Shown here: positions 7,151 through 13,691 of the stretch, piece after piece
How positions within the stretch are numbered: position 1 is the stretch's first letter
How the letters are laid out: every line of letters starts with the position of its first letter
Source: CAZCRE01 sp964501075
Lineage (GTDB): Archaea; Thermoproteota; Bathyarchaeia; Bathyarchaeales; Bathycorpusculaceae
Direction of reading: 5' to 3'
Length of the DNA stretch: 14,731 nt
Assembly: GCA_964501075.1 (NCBI GenBank)
Contig: CAZCRE010000029.1
Span: 1 to 14,731 of the forward strand
The notes under the pieces: model-generated
The model's database searches: none
Seen by the model: the letters and a program-made list of their open reading frames with translations, nothing else
What the model was told of the DNA's origin: nothing
Position numbers and translations under genes: made by a program

Positions 7151-8609
7151 TGGCTTCACCTTTTTGCTGCCTTAGATAGTTTTCAATTGATTCTGCAGCA
7201 TGTTTTCCGCCGACTATAGCTTCAATAACTGTTGCAGGCCCCGTCACAACGTCGCCACCTGCAAAGACTCCTTTGACACTGGTTTCCAAAGTTATCGGAT
7301 CGACCCAAATTGTGCCATTTTCGTTCAGCATGATCTCCTTTGGCAGGAATTCGATGTCTGGAACTTCACCAATTGCAAGAATAACCATGTCGGCGTCATG
7401 CTTAAACTCTGAACCAGTTATTGGAACCGCCTTTCTCCTACCGCTCTCATCAGGTTCGTCCAATTGCATTCGCATACATTCAACACTCGAAACCTTTCTG
7501 TCTTTTCCAAGAATCTTCTTGGGCGAAACCAGGAATTCGATCTTTACCCCCTCATTTTCTGCTTCGCTTACTTCCCATGGGATTGCCGGCATCTCATCCT
7601 TTGATCGACGATATAGAATAGTCGCCTTTTTAGCTCCACTTCCTAAAGCAGCACCAACAATCAACACAGACCTAGCTGCATCAACTGCGACGTTTCCCCC
7701 ACCAATTACCACTACGTTATCGCCAATCTTCACGTTTTCACCTGAATTTACTGCCCACAAGAAGTCAAGTGCATGCATCACTCCTTCCAATTCTCCGCCT
7801 TCAATATTCATTTTTTGAGCTTTATGGGCGCCGACGCCGACAAAGATTGCCCTGTATCCTTCTCTCCACAAATTACTGAAACCAAAATCTTGGCCGATAT
7901 TCACGCCTGTTTTTATATCAACTCCCAAGTTCTTTATGAATTGAATCTCCTTTTCTACGTACAGTTTCGGAACTCGAAAATGCGGAATACATTTTCTCAG
8001 CATCCCGCCAGCTTCTGGAAGGGACTCAAAGACAGTGACGCCGTATCCCTTCCGGCTCAGTTCACAAGCAACTGCAAGTCCAGCTGGACCTGAACCTATG
8101 ACGGCAACCTTTTCCTCAGCCACCTCTTGCGCTCTTTTTGCTTTTTCCTTCTTCAAGAAGTCATCATACAGCCGTTCTATTTTCGCCAAAACTTCTCCCC
8201 TATCTAATCCTGCTCGTTCGGGATGAAAACAGGCGAGCGTCGTCACAATTGGAAGAGGGATGCTTTCCACGATCTTCTGTAATGCTTTTTCATGTGGTTG
8301 CACATGCCCGTGGTCTGCGGCGATTTTGCGGATCTCAAGGAATATTTCAGGCAGTTTCAGACCCTGATTGCATCGCCTATGACAAGCATAGCACCATGCA
8401 CAGAGCCAAAGCTCGCTTGAGTCTAAAACTCTTTCAGGGTCGAAAAGCAACTTTTCAAGAAGAACCCGCGGGTTGTAGTCTTTCCCCAACAGATCTGCCA
8501 TTGGACAGCTGCTTGTGCAGATACCGCATTCGTAACAGTACTTCAGTTTTTCAACATCTAGAAGTCGTTCAAGAACAGCCTTTGAAACGATGGTTTCTGC
8601 AGGCGCCAA
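7122..8609 (-). CDS. HdrC-like ferredoxin fused to GltD/NfnB-type NAD(P)-FAD oxidoreductase
   Basis: A 495-residue fusion protein. Residues 20-100 form an HdrC-type domain with two C-x2-C-x2-C-x3-C motifs (C25, 28, 31, 35 and C70, 73, 76, 80). A helical linker follows. The remainder is a glutamate-synthase small-subunit type flavoprotein with FAD motif GSGPAG (172-177), GGML near 201-204, NAD(P) motif GGGNVAVDAAR (303-313), YRRSKDEMPA, and a second FAD-contact stretch GVFAGGD near the C-terminus. The expected role is NAD(P)H oxidation or NAD+ reduction, with electrons passed through the two clusters to a partner, most simply the HdrA-MvhD protein encoded next, whose gene overlaps this one by 29 bases. 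The TTG start at 8609 follows GAGAGGA by 8 bases. No glutamate synthase large subunit is present, so glutamate synthesis is unlikely. Confidence 0.87.
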   Translation of the reverse strand: MAPAETIVSKAVLERLLDVEKLKYCYECGICTSSCPMADLLGKDYNPRVLLEKLLFDPERVLDSSELWLCAWCYACHRRCNQGLKLPEIFLEIRKIAADHGHVQPHEKALQKIVESIPLPIVTTLACFHPERAGLDRGEVLAKIERLYDDFLKKEKAKRAQEVAEEKVAVIGSGPAGLAVACELSRKGYGVTVFESLPEAGGMLRKCIPHFRVPKLYVEKEIQFIKNLGVDIKTGVNIGQDFGFSNLWREGYRAIFVGVGAHKAQKMNIEGGELEGVMHALDFLWAVNSGENVKIGDNVVVIGGGNVAVDAARSVLIVGAALGSGAKKATILYRRSKDEMPAIPWEVSEAENEGVKIEFLVSPKKILGKDRKVSSVECMRMQLDEPDESGRRKAVPITGSEFKHDADMVILAIGEVPDIEFLPKEIMLNENGTIWVDPITLETSVKGVFAGGDVVTGPATVIEAIVGGKHAAESIENYLRQQKGEANGREKRAQV

Positions 8610-8643
8610 GATTAGGGTCCTCTCTAATACTGGATTTTCTCAC

Positions 8644-8657
8644 AAATATATATGTTT
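8644..8657 (-). promoter_or_regulatory. TATA-like box for the hdr-kor operon
   Basis: The string AAACATATATATTT, read on the - strand, lies 35-48 bases before the TTG start at 8609. Initiation about 25 bases downstream would give a short leader that still contains the GAGAGGA ribosome binding site (8618-8624). It is the only strong TATA-like element upstream of the six-gene operon. Confidence 0.55.
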
Positions 8658-8712
8658 ACAAACGTAAAGGTTCCAACGGAATTCTGCCGGAATACATGAG
8701 CAAGTGCGAATC

Positions 8713-8722
8713 TCTTTTTATA
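8713..8722 (+). promoter_or_regulatory. TATA-like box for the dehydrogenase-pxp cluster
   Basis: TCTTTTTATA lies 44-53 bases before the ATG at 8766, with a GGAG ribosome binding site at 8752-8755. It faces away from the TATA-like box of the - strand operon, about 60 bases apart, so one short region may control both clusters. Confidence 0.45.
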
Positions 8723-8765
8723 CAGTTAGACAGGATACTAGGATGAATATTGGAGACAGACGAAC

Positions 8766-9797
8766 ATGAGAGAAACGAAAGTGGTGCTTTATGGAGTTGG
8801 CGCAGTCGGCAGCTTGATTGCGAAGTTCCTGTTGGAAAAGAAAGGTGTGATGATCGTGGGTGCAATTGACGTGGCCAAAGATAAGGTGGGTAAAGACCTG
8901 GGTCAAGTCCTTGGACTGCCCGAAACACTCGAGATAGAAGTCTTACGTGACATGTCTTCATTACTTAGGCAGGTAAAACCAGACATAGCCATTCATGCAA
9001 CCTCATCCTATCTCAGAGACACTTACCCGCAAATAGCTTCGCTAGTCCAAAGCGGAGTGAACGTGGTCTCAACGTGCGAGGAACTCTCATACCCGTACAT
9101 CACTGAGCCAGAGCTTGCCGAAGATCTTGACAAACTGGCCAAGAAGCACGATGTGACAGTCTTGGGTACGGGCATAAACCCCGGATTCCTCATGGACACC
9201 CTTGTGATAGTGCTTACTGCACCTTGCCAGAAGATAGACAAAATCGAAGCAGTCAGAGTAATGAACGCTGCCACGAGACGCTTGCCCTTCCAGAAGAAAA
9301 TAGGAGCAGGCTTGACAGTTGAAGAGTTCAAGCGAAAATTGAAGAGTAAGCAGATAACAGGGCATGTTGGACTTGAACAATCCATAGCAATGATCGCCGA
9401 CGCACTAGCATGGAAACTTGACAGAATTAAAGTTGAGTCTGTTCAACCAGTGAAGGCTGTGAAAACTGTTGAAAGCAAAGACATCAAAGTGAAGGTCGGA
9501 AACGTTGCGGGTTTAAGGCAAAAAGCTAGAGGTGTATTGAAAGGCAGAGATGTTATTGTGTTGGATTTTCAAGCCTACATAGGTGCAGAAGAAGAATATG
9601 ATGCTATAACGATTGACGGCGTTCCAAACATCAAACAGAGAATTCAGCCATGCGTTCACGGGGACGCAGGCACTATTGCAATGATTGTCAATGCAATCCC
9701 AAGAGTAATTAAAGCACCAGCCGGCTTGGTCACGATGAAGGATTTGCCGATTCCATCAGCAACACCCGAAAATATGACGGAATGTGTTGTGACCTAG
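8766..9797 (+). CDS. 2,4-diaminopentanoate dehydrogenase-like NAD(P)-dependent oxidoreductase
   Basis: A 343-residue cytoplasmic dehydrogenase with a dihydrodipicolinate reductase-like N-terminal Rossmann fold. The motif GVGAVG near residues 10-15 and VGAIDVAKDKVGKDLG match the nucleotide-binding region of this family. Further family-typical stretches are NVVSTCEELSYP, TVLGTGINPGFLMDTL and RRLPFQKKIGAGLT. Characterised relatives (Ord) act on 2,4-diaminopentanoate in clostridial ornithine breakdown, removing the C4 amino group oxidatively. No other ornithine-pathway gene is visible here, so the substrate is unknown; an amino acid related to glutamate or ornithine is a reasonable guess from the pxp neighbours. 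It is the first gene of the + strand cluster, 21 bases before pxpA. The family call is firm, the substrate is not. Confidence 0.8.
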   Translation: MRETKVVLYGVGAVGSLIAKFLLEKKGVMIVGAIDVAKDKVGKDLGQVLGLPETLEIEVLRDMSSLLRQVKPDIAIHATSSYLRDTYPQIASLVQSGVNVVSTCEELSYPYITEPELAEDLDKLAKKHDVTVLGTGINPGFLMDTLVIVLTAPCQKIDKIEAVRVMNAATRRLPFQKKIGAGLTVEEFKRKLKSKQITGHVGLEQSIAMIADALAWKLDRIKVESVQPVKAVKTVESKDIKVKVGNVAGLRQKARGVLKGRDVIVLDFQAYIGAEEEYDAITIDGVPNIKQRIQPCVHGDAGTIAMIVNAIPRVIKAPAGLVTMKDLPIPSATPENMTECVVT

Positions 9798-9818
9798 CAT
9801 TGCGTGTATCGGAGGGCC

Positions 9819-10595
9819 ATGTTGAAACCGAAGGTTGACATAAACTGTGATCTGGGCGAAAGCTACGGAGCGTACACAATAGGAAATGATGAAGAACTGA
9901 TGCCGCACATTACCTCGGCAAACATAGCATGCGGATTCCATGCAGGAGACCCAATGACTATAGCAAAAACAGTACGCCTAACAGGAAAGTGCAACGTGGC
10001 AGTCGGTGCACATCCAAGTTTTCCAGATCTTATGGGTTTTGGAAGAAGAGATATGCAACTTACATCTGAGGAAACTAGGAACTACACGATCTATCAGATC
10101 GGAGCCCTCCAAGGGTTCGCCAAGACTGCCGGCCGTGGCCTTCAGCATGTTAAACCTCATGGAGCCCTCTATAACATGGCAGCCAATGAAAAAGAAACGT
10201 CCAAAGCGATAGTGGCGGCTACTAAAGCACTAGATGAGGACTTGATAATCTTCGCACCGCAAAAGTCTGTGCTAGCTGAAGCCGCAAAAAAGGCTGGACT
10301 GCGAGTGGCCTACGAGTTCTTCGCAGATAGAGCATACAATCGAGATGGAAGCTTGGTTCCAAGAAAAGAAACAAACGCCGTTATTCACGAAGCACAGAAG
10401 GTCGTTGAAAGAACCATAAGAGCAGTCATGGAAGGAATAGTCACAACTTATGGTGGAGATGTATTGAAAATCGATGAAGTGCACACCATTTGCGTGCACG
10501 GTGACACACCCAACGCCATAACACTTGTAAAGGCGCTAAGAAAAGGACTGACCAAGGCCTGCATCAAAGTCGAGTCAGCAGGTAAATTTCTTTAA
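9819..10595 (+). CDS. pxpA: 5-oxoprolinase subunit A (LamB/YcsF family)
   Basis: This is one of three subunits of the ATP-dependent prokaryotic 5-oxoprolinase, which opens 5-oxoproline (pyroglutamate) to glutamate. The protein has 258 residues, close to the family norm of about 250. Family motifs are clear: VDINCDLGES at the N-terminus, ANIACGFHAGDP near 30-41, GAHPSFPD, the HVKPHGALYN motif near 110, and CVHGDTP near the end. The frame reaches back to a GTG at 9804, but the ribosome binding site CGGAGGG (9810-9816) lies inside that extension. The real start is therefore the ATG at 9819 or the TTG at 9822, one codon later. It sits 20 bases before pxpB. The complete A-B-C set supports a working enzyme. 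Confidence 0.93.
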   Translation: MLKPKVDINCDLGESYGAYTIGNDEELMPHITSANIACGFHAGDPMTIAKTVRLTGKCNVAVGAHPSFPDLMGFGRRDMQLTSEETRNYTIYQIGALQGFAKTAGRGLQHVKPHGALYNMAANEKETSKAIVAATKALDEDLIIFAPQKSVLAEAAKKAGLRVAYEFFADRAYNRDGSLVPRKETNAVIHEAQKVVERTIRAVMEGIVTTYGGDVLKIDEVHTICVHGDTPNAITLVKALRKGLTKACIKVESAGKFL

Positions 10596-10615
10596 AATGT
10601 TCTTCAGGCTTGACC

Positions 10616-11314
10616 ATGCAAAGAGAGAAGCCTGCACATACACGCTATTTGCCTTTCGGCGATAGTGGCTTGCTCATCGAGTTCGGTGACATGATAGATT
10701 TGAAGACAAACAGCACGGTAATCACTCTGAACGACGCAATCCTCGAAACTAATATTCAAGGGATCGAGGAACTCGTTCCCACTTATAGGTCATTGCTAGT
10801 TCGTTACAACCCGCAAGAAATCAGTTACGAGAAACTTCTATATCACGTCAAAGATATCGAAAAAACACCAAGGCCACCCACAACAAGAGAAGGAAAGCAA
10901 ACTGTTATCCCAGTCATCTATGGAGGGGAATACGGACCGTACCTCGAGCATGTTGCTAGGATTCATGGACTGACGGAAGAGCAAGTCATAAGGCTACATT
11001 CCGAAAGACAGTACAGGGTATACATGATAGGATTCATCGCTGGTTTTCCGTATCTTGGAGAAGTTGCTGACGAAATCGCAACGCCACGCCTTGAAACACC
11101 GAGACTGAAAGTACCTGCCGGCTCAGTTGGCATAGCAGAGAAACAAACAGGAATATACCCGTGTGAAGCTCCCGGCGGATGGCAAATAATAGGGAGAACA
11201 CAAGCCAGACTTTTTGACCCAACACAGAAACCACCAACTCTCTTGGAGGCAGGGGATGTCATCAGGTTTAAACCGATTACCGAAAAGGAATACACTGCCT
11301 TAACAACGGAATGA
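10616..11314 (+). CDS. pxpB: 5-oxoprolinase subunit B (KipI-like)
   Basis: The second 5-oxoprolinase subunit, related to the Bacillus KipI allophanate-hydrolase-type domain. It has 232 residues from the ATG at 10616, which lies about 7 bases after an AGG at 10606-10608; a TTG at 10610 is only one base away from that site. Recognisable stretches are YLPFGDSGLLIEFG at the N-terminus, IPVIYGGEYGPYLE in the middle, and YMIGFIAGFPYLGE followed by PRLKVPAGSVGIA and GIYPCEAPGGWQIIGRT, the conserved cyclophilin-like core. The Bacillus homologue also inhibits the sporulation kinase KinA; no such kinase is in this window, so the metabolic role is the natural reading. The subunit C gene starts 7 bases after the stop. 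Confidence 0.92.
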   Translation: MQREKPAHTRYLPFGDSGLLIEFGDMIDLKTNSTVITLNDAILETNIQGIEELVPTYRSLLVRYNPQEISYEKLLYHVKDIEKTPRPPTTREGKQTVIPVIYGGEYGPYLEHVARIHGLTEEQVIRLHSERQYRVYMIGFIAGFPYLGEVADEIATPRLETPRLKVPAGSVGIAEKQTGIYPCEAPGGWQIIGRTQARLFDPTQKPPTLLEAGDVIRFKPITEKEYTALTTE

Positions 11315-11321
11315 CAGCACA

Positions 11322-12269
11322 ATGCATATTCTGAAAGTCATCAAATCTGGACTATTTACGACGGTTCAAGATTTAGGAAGAAGTGGCTACCTCAAGTATG
11401 GGGTGCCCTCCTCTGGGGCTATGGATCAGTTTTCGCTCGTAGTGGCCAATTGTTTAGTTGGTAACGATCCGAATGTCGCCTGTCTCGAGACCACTCTCAT
11501 CGGTCCGGAACTCCAAGTATTGAGAAACACACAGATTGCCATTACAGGAGGAAACTGCGCTCCAAAGATTAATGGAACGAGCGTTTCGATGTGGCAAACC
11601 TTGTCGACGCAAGAGAATGACTTAATCTCTTTTGGGAGAATGCAAAGCGGGTGTCGCGCGTATTTGTCGATAAGAGGGGGAATAGACGTTCCCTTGATAC
11701 TTGATAGTCGATCAACCTATGTACGCGGAGGATTTGGAGGAGCAAACGGGAGACAACTGAAGGCGGGGGACACGATAGAAGGATTTGATGTGGCTTGCTC
11801 AATCAACAAGTATTCGATGCCCGAAGAACTAATTCCACAGTTCAAGAACCACATCAGTGCACATGTGATTCTCGGACCCCAAGCAGACATGTTCACAGAG
11901 GAAGGAATAACTACATTCCTTTCCAATCAATACGTTGTGACTTATGAGTCAGACCGAATGGGATATCGACTCGAAGGCCCATTGATAACGCACAAAGAAA
12001 AAGCAGATATCGTTTCAGACGCACTTTTGCCTGGAGCAATTCAGGTTCCGAAAAGCGGAAAACCAATAATAGTAATGCGAGACGCTCAAACAACAGGTGG
12101 CTACCCAAAAATCGCTGTAGCTATCACTCCGGATATTTCCATGTTGGGACAAGCAAAGCCAAACGACACGCTTGAGTTTTGTGAAATAACCCTAGAAAAG
12201 GCACATGAGAAAATAGAGGAATACAACAGGTTAATGAATGATCTGAGTCACAGGTTGATCAGAAGCTAA
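11322..12269 (+). CDS. pxpC: 5-oxoprolinase subunit C (KipA-like, biotin-dependent carboxylase-like domain)
   Basis: The third 5-oxoprolinase subunit, 315 residues, of the KipA/urea amidolyase-related family. The N-terminal GLFTTVQDLGRSGYLKYGVP and SSGAMD are the family signature. ITGGNCAP, LSIRGGIDVP, the STYVRGGFGGANGR stretch near 130-143, and DRMGYRLEG with PGAIQVPKSGKPIIVMRDAQT follow in the expected order. Despite the family name there is no biotin-attachment motif. It partners subunits A and B to phosphorylate and hydrolyse 5-oxoproline to glutamate using ATP. Spacing to pxpB is 7 bases, so co-translation is likely. The gene ends 41 bases before the moaE-like gene. Confidence 0.92.
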   Translation: MHILKVIKSGLFTTVQDLGRSGYLKYGVPSSGAMDQFSLVVANCLVGNDPNVACLETTLIGPELQVLRNTQIAITGGNCAPKINGTSVSMWQTLSTQENDLISFGRMQSGCRAYLSIRGGIDVPLILDSRSTYVRGGFGGANGRQLKAGDTIEGFDVACSINKYSMPEELIPQFKNHISAHVILGPQADMFTEEGITTFLSNQYVVTYESDRMGYRLEGPLITHKEKADIVSDALLPGAIQVPKSGKPIIVMRDAQTTGGYPKIAVAITPDISMLGQAKPNDTLEFCEITLEKAHEKIEEYNRLMNDLSHRLIRS

Positions 12270-12310
12270 TGGCAAAATAGTAGTTCAACATTAATGGAGT
12301 TGATAGCCAG

Positions 12311-12772
12311 ATGAGATCTTTGACTGGTGTTCACGAAAAAGGAACATTCCGCCTTCAGGACGCAGTCGATAAGATGAAGAGCCGACGGCATTTTCCGAAA
12401 GCAGGGGCTATCGCCACCTTTATTGGTAGGGTTCGTGGCGAAAACGACAAAGGCGAAAAAGTCGAAAAGCTAACTATAGAAGCGTACGAAGAAAAGGCAA
12501 ACCAAGTGCTGAGAAAGATATGCAGTGATCTGAGGAAAGAACCAGATATTGTTGATGTTCAAATTCACCACTTGTTGGGCGAGTTCGGTGTTGGCGAAGA
12601 CCTCATTTATGTTTTGGTAGCAGGATCACATCGAAGGAGCGTGTTTCAGGTTCTTGAAGAGGCTGTTGAAAGATACAAGAAAGAAGTGCCTATCTTCAAA
12701 AAGGAGCATATTGTGACCAAAAAAGGCGAAAAGAAGGCATACTGGATAGAAGAGGGAAAAATCAAGACGTAA
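12311..12772 (+). CDS. moaE: Molybdopterin synthase catalytic subunit (MoaE-like)
   Basis: This is the large subunit of molybdopterin synthase, which adds sulfur from MoaD thiocarboxylate to precursor Z (cyclic pyranopterin monophosphate). The protein has 153 residues, close to the usual 140-155. GAIATFIGRVRG at about 32-43 and LTIEAYEEKA form the N-terminal half of the fold. GSHRRSVFQVLEEAVERYK and VPIFKKEH near 126-132 form the active-site region; K130 and K137 are candidates for the catalytic lysines of the family. A GGAG (12297-12300) lies 10 bases before the ATG. No moaD or other molybdopterin gene is adjacent. The gene follows pxpC on the same strand at 41 bases, so it may be co-transcribed, although a functional link to 5-oxoprolinase is not obvious. 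Confidence 0.88.
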   Translation: MRSLTGVHEKGTFRLQDAVDKMKSRRHFPKAGAIATFIGRVRGENDKGEKVEKLTIEAYEEKANQVLRKICSDLRKEPDIVDVQIHHLLGEFGVGEDLIYVLVAGSHRRSVFQVLEEAVERYKKEVPIFKKEHIVTKKGEKKAYWIEEGKIKT

Positions 12773-12880
12773 AACTGAAAATAGCCGAAAGATTGTGCAA
12801 ATTACGCGTGCTTACTACGGTCTCGAAATCTTTGATTTGTTATCATGCATTCATGTTAGGTTCCAATGAGTCAAACTCCT

Positions 12881-12970
12881 TCATTTAATCATCGAGTCTA
12901 CGGTAAGATTCAGCACTATTTCTGCAATATCAACGGCATACTCCGCAGCTCTTTTCACTCTAAGAAAGGT
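12881..12970 (-). pseudogene. Possible C-terminal remnant of a PhoU-family protein
   Basis: The - strand frame ending at the TGA at 12881 encodes, in its last 30 residues, FLRVKRAAEYAVDIAE followed by IVLNLTVDSMIK. This resembles the last helix of PhoU-type regulators, where an R-x-x-E-[RY]-x-A-[VD]-x-[IV]-A-E pattern is common. Upstream the frame runs antisense into the DUF47 gene and loses any PhoU character, so only a fragment is left. It could be a remnant of a deleted gene that once converged on moaE. The resemblance is by eye and short, so this is tentative. Confidence 0.4.
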
Positions 12971-12978
12971 TATAAGTG
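12968..12978 (+). promoter_or_regulatory. TATA-like box for the DUF47-phosphoesterase pair
   Basis: GGTTATAAGTG lies 37-47 bases before the TTG start at 13015. Initiation about 25 bases downstream would give a short leader that includes the AGGAGATG ribosome binding site at 13001-13008. It overlaps the edge of the antisense PhoU-like fragment. Confidence 0.45.
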
Positions 12979-13014
12979 TACAGCAAAAAGTTATTGTTGA
13001 AGGAGATGTAGAAT

Positions 13015-13683
13015 TTGGAAAAAAGAAGCTACGCATGGTTTGAGAAACGCCGGAGAACCAAAGCGTTGGACTTGGCCCAAGAGCAAATAACAAGAGCCTT
13101 GGACACTGTAACGCTACTTCATCAAGCCGCAAAGAGCACGGTCGAAGGAAGAAGAAAGGAGGCATTGCAACATATTCAGAATCTCTTCAAAGCGGAAGAA
13201 GAAGTGGATAGACTGCGAACGGAAGTCTTCAAGGAATTATCCAAAGGTGCAGCCTTGTTCGCGGACTACCGTGAAGACTTGTTACACCTCGTAAAAAGAC
13301 TTGACACACTCGCTGATCACGTGAAAGACGCAGCAAGATGCATGAAAATGCTTATGGAAGCAAAACTACCAAGCGAATTTGGTGAAAACACTGAGTGCAT
13401 GGCGTCTCTGTTGGTAGATTGCGCTCAAGCCTTACGGGGCAGCATCGAAAAGATCACAGTTAGTCCAACTGAAGCCATAGCAGGAGCAAACAAGGTGGAA
13501 GAAATCGAGCACAAAATTGATGATTATTATTTCAAAACCAAGTCTTCATTTGTAAAGTATGGTGAACAGATCAATTGTGGCACAATGGTAATATTCGATG
13601 ATCTAATCGAGTTCGTTGAACAAGCTGCGGACATGTGTGCTGACACCGCTGACTACATCGTAATCCTTTCGAGCCGAGAATAA
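13015..13683 (+). CDS. DUF47 / PhoU-like phosphate transport regulator family protein
   Basis: A 222-residue, mostly helical protein of the DUF47 (PF01865-type) family, distantly related to PhoU. The TTG start at 13015 is set by AGGAGATG 6 bases upstream. Charged heptad-like stretches predict long helices: about 18-75 with FKAEEEVDRLRTEVFKEL, about 85-115 with LVKRLDTLADHVKDAARC, and 155-220 with VEEIEHKIDDYYFKT and DLIEFVEQAADMCADTADYI. The acidic E-x-x-x-D patterns are where PhoU proteins bind metal clusters. Family members usually sit beside a PiT-type phosphate permease; none is visible here. The next gene, a metallophosphoesterase, starts 8 bases later, so the pair is probably co-transcribed. 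Family assignment is good; the partner transporter is unknown. Confidence 0.82.
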   Translation: MEKRSYAWFEKRRRTKALDLAQEQITRALDTVTLLHQAAKSTVEGRRKEALQHIQNLFKAEEEVDRLRTEVFKELSKGAALFADYREDLLHLVKRLDTLADHVKDAARCMKMLMEAKLPSEFGENTECMASLLVDCAQALRGSIEKITVSPTEAIAGANKVEEIEHKIDDYYFKTKSSFVKYGEQINCGTMVIFDDLIEFVEQAADMCADTADYIVILSSRE

Positions 13684-13691
13684 GATCTGCA

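Noticed and set aside
7273..7818. 181-residue open frame antisense to the GltD-type gene
   Set aside because: The - strand protein has clear FAD and NAD(P) motifs. The antisense translation has no domain and is rich in S, T, P and F.
7122..8609. Reading the GltD-type gene as glutamate synthase small subunit
   Set aside because: No GltB-type gene is nearby. The N-terminus is HdrC-like, and the gene overlaps hdrA, so an Hdr-linked role is more likely.
12773..12880. Possible C/D box RNA or small gene between moaE and the DUF47 gene
   Set aside because: No proper C box and D box pair and no open frame with a ribosome binding site were found.
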